NCBI RefSeq assembly: GCF_025583945.1
Contig: NZ_JAOEGU010000003.1
Coordinates: 1 to 64,000, forward strand
DNA from: Methylobacter psychrophilus
GTDB lineage: Bacteria > Pseudomonadota > Gammaproteobacteria > Methylococcales > Methylomonadaceae
DNA: 64,000 nt
Reading direction: 5' to 3'
The notes under the pieces are model-generated. The model was not told the origin of the DNA, searched no databases, and worked only from the letters and a program-made list of their open reading frames with translations. A program made the translations under genes and the position numbers. Positions 62,061 to 64,000 of the stretch are shown one piece after another. Each line of letters begins with the position of its first letter. Positions within the stretch are counted from its first letter, which is position 1.

Positions 62061-63539
62061 ATGAATTTTCGTATTATCCCAACCCTGATTTATTCATTAT
62101 CAACCCTGCCACTGACCGGCTGCACCGTCGGGCCTGACTATGTGCGCCCACAAACAGCCATTCCCGATAACTTTAAGGAAATAAAAGGCTGGAAGCAGGC
62201 TCAGCCCCGTGACAATTTACTGGCAGGCAAATGGTGGGAAATCTTCAACGATGCCCGGCTTAACGGTCTGGAAGAGCAGGTTATCAGCGGTAATCAATCG
62301 ATTGCCCAGGCCGAAGCACAATACCGCCAGGCTCAGGATCTGGTGCGCTCCGCACAATCGGCTTACTTTCCCACCGCGACTGTTACCGGTACTACTAACC
62401 GGTTTCGTGCTGCCAGTGGTCAAAATGTTGCTGTCAGTGGCGTTAAAAATCTTTTCGGTGCCGCCGTGGCATTGGCTTGGGAGCCGGATTTATGGGGCAG
62501 TATCCGACGCCAGGTTGAAGCCAATGAAGGTAGCGCCCAAGCCAGTGCCGCTACCTTGCAGGCTTTGCAACTATCTACCCAGGCGACTCTGGCTGAAGAT
62601 TATTTTATATTGCGGTCTCTGGATGCACAAAAAGCAGTATTTGATGAAACCGTAACCGCTTATACCAAAACCCTGGAAATCACCAAAAATCGTTATGCCG
62701 CCGGTGTTGTCGCCAGAACCGATGTCGTACAAGCCCAAACCCAGCTGGAATCAGCCCGTGCACAAGGCATTAATCTTGGCGTGCAGCGTGCAAAACTGGA
62801 ACATGCTATTGCGGTTTTGACAGGTAAATCGCCTACCGAGTTATCCCTGATTGCAGTACCGCTGGATATCACACCGCCGCCGATTCCAGTCAGTCTGCCG
62901 TCGGAATTACTGGAAAGACGTCCTGATATTGCCGGCGCTGAACGTAAAATCGCCGCTGCCAACGCCCAGATCGGTGTTGCAAAAGCCGCCTTTTTCCCCA
63001 CGATAAATCTGGGCGCCAGTACCGGCTTTCAAAGCAATACCTTGTCGACACTATTTACTGCCGCCAAACGTTACTGGGCCTTGGGACCTGCAGGAGCAGC
63101 GTTGACGCTCTTGGATGGTGGCGGAAAAAACGCACAGTATAAGCAAACCCTGGATGGTTTCGACGCCAGTGTGGCTTTCTACAAACAGACCGTACTTACC
63201 GGTTTTCAGGAAGTTGAAGATAATGTGGCGGCACTGCGGATTCTCGAAGAAGAAGCGCAAGTTCAGGACAAAGCCGTGACAGCGGCTCGCGAAGCGTTGG
63301 CGATGATCTCCAATCAATATCAGGCCGGCATGGTCAGTTATTTGAATGTAATGACCGCTCAGGCGGTGGCGCTAAATAACCAGCAAACGGCGGTACAACT
63401 CTTGGGCAATCGACTGGGAACCTCGGTTCAGCTGGTTAAAGCCTTGGGCGGAGGCTGGAATGTTGCCATGTTACCGACACCTGACGAAGCCGGTGGCGAA
63501 GTTAAGTGGACGGATTTTTTACCATATCCGGTTAATTGA
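62061..63539 (+). CDS. outer membrane efflux lipoprotein (NodT/OprM type)
   Basis: The 492-residue protein has a signal peptide with lipobox LTGC (Cys at about residue 21), followed by TVGPDYVRPQTAIP, the usual start of the NodT family. The two repeated helical domains have SLPSELLERRPDIAGAERKIAAANAQIGVAKAAFFPTINL. The protein trims as a trimeric channel through the outer membrane, completing the pump. It follows the second pump by 16 bp and is the last gene of the operon. Confidence 0.93.
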   Translation: MNFRIIPTLIYSLSTLPLTGCTVGPDYVRPQTAIPDNFKEIKGWKQAQPRDNLLAGKWWEIFNDARLNGLEEQVISGNQSIAQAEAQYRQAQDLVRSAQSAYFPTATVTGTTNRFRAASGQNVAVSGVKNLFGAAVALAWEPDLWGSIRRQVEANEGSAQASAATLQALQLSTQATLAEDYFILRSLDAQKAVFDETVTAYTKTLEITKNRYAAGVVARTDVVQAQTQLESARAQGINLGVQRAKLEHAIAVLTGKSPTELSLIAVPLDITPPPIPVSLPSELLERRPDIAGAERKIAAANAQIGVAKAAFFPTINLGASTGFQSNTLSTLFTAAKRYWALGPAGAALTLLDGGGKNAQYKQTLDGFDASVAFYKQTVLTGFQEVEDNVAALRILEEEAQVQDKAVTAAREALAMISNQYQAGMVSYLNVMTAQAVALNNQQTAVQLLGNRLGTSVQLVKALGGGWNVAMLPTPDEAGGEVKWTDFLPYPVN

Positions 63540-63784
63540 GCAGTTTGACTGATAGCAGTCAGGTAGCAGCCCAATAGCGGTCATTAATCGGTAAACATAG
63601 TCAATATGCAATGTAGGTGTTTCATTTACCTTGTTAAATTTATGTCTATCTTTATCTAATCTTAATCAAACCTACAGGCTTCCTCTCATCTTGTTTATGT
63701 AAGCTGTACGCAGTCGTAAACTTGCACGTAAAGTCGGCTTTAAATCAAACAATATAAGAAGTAGTAACTTAGCGGTGACTGGAA
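63540..63784. other. intergenic stretch after the efflux operon
   Basis: About 245 bp with no frame of note. A small TGACT/AGTCA hairpin just after the stop may mark the transcript end. No promoter is clear. Confidence 0.4.
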
Positions 63785-63952
63785 ATGGACAATGAACTTT
63801 TAATAAATCAAGCCCAACATCTTTTTGTTCTGTTGAATACCAAACAAAAAGAATCCGACCTGGAAAACAGGATGGGGTTTGATCGACTGTACCCTATCGT
63901 AAGACGTGCTTTCCGCCGTTATCATCGTCGACTAAGACACTTAAACAGGTAA
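63785..63952 (+). CDS. possible small basic protein
   Basis: A 55-codon frame starts at ATG (63785). It encodes an acidic/neutral first half (MDNELLINQAQHLFVLLN) and a strongly basic second half (PIVRRAFRRYHRRLRHLNR). No clear ribosome site was found and I recognise no family. The Arg/His-rich tail suggests nucleic acid or membrane binding if it is translated. Confidence 0.35.
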   Translation: MDNELLINQAQHLFVLLNTKQKESDLENRMGFDRLYPIVRRAFRRYHRRLRHLNR

Positions 63953-64000
63953 AACCTGCCTCCAATATTTACTATTTTCAGTGACTGCTATTTCAGTCCA

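Overview
The window is about 64 kb of AT-leaning chromosome from a Gram-negative bacterium. It looks like a gammaproteobacterium, most probably a methylotroph or methanotroph of the Methylococcales type. The evidence is lipid A and heptose genes, an Mla operon joined to murA-hisGDC, SspA/SspB, cytochrome bc1, an MxaD-like protein beside a seven-bladed beta-propeller, and a cluster of exported proteins with copper-type ligands. No methane monooxygenase or methanol dehydrogenase gene lies in the window, so the methanotroph assignment is inference. I see no prophage, integrase, transposase, CRISPR array or tRNA.

Layout. Bases 1-34 are the 5' end of a 16S rRNA gene on the minus strand, preceded by a boxA/boxB leader and three tandem strong promoters (233-451). 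Next, on the minus strand, is an LPS core and O-antigen block: hldD, hldE, gmhA, msbA, three glycosyltransferases and a WaaL-type ligase (468-9365). Then comes an exported/membrane block (9423-13012): a superoxide-reductase-like Tat protein, an unknown membrane protein, YqaA, a membrane-anchored cupredoxin and a protein whose predicted mature N-terminus is histidine. Housekeeping genes follow: pgi on the plus strand; tadA, guaA, guaB, sspB, sspA and petABC on the minus strand; then one long minus-strand operon mlaF-E-D-B, murA, hisG-D-C (23603-30524), which lacks mlaC and ibaG between mlaD and murA.

From 31108 most genes are on the plus strand. They are rmlACDB (dTDP-L-rhamnose), then minus-strand islands (a small orphan protein, and the propeller/MxaD-like pair). 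After these come the chaperone genes hrcA-grpE-dnaK-dnaJ with dapB, and a sulfate-uptake cluster: yezD-like gene, OprP/OprO-type porin, two sulfate-binding proteins, cysT, cysW, cysA and a CysB-type regulator (43452-51874). The last part is a sigma-54 activator on the minus strand, diverging from a TetR-type regulator and an MdtABC-type RND efflux system with its outer-membrane lipoprotein (53846-63539). A good -24/-12 promoter match lies just ahead of the tetR-efflux operon, which suggests the two sides are linked. The window ends with a possible 55-residue basic protein.

Several start codons were moved from the longest frame to positions with a ribosome-binding site or family-length agreement (pgi, guaA, guaB, sspA, hisD, mlaD, mlaF, rmlD, dnaJ, both sulfate-binding genes, cupredoxin, His-start protein, MxaD-like). 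The best candidates for undescribed biology are the 9.4-13.0 kb exported copper-type block, the sigma-54-controlled efflux arrangement, and a coiled-coil tail on cytochrome b.
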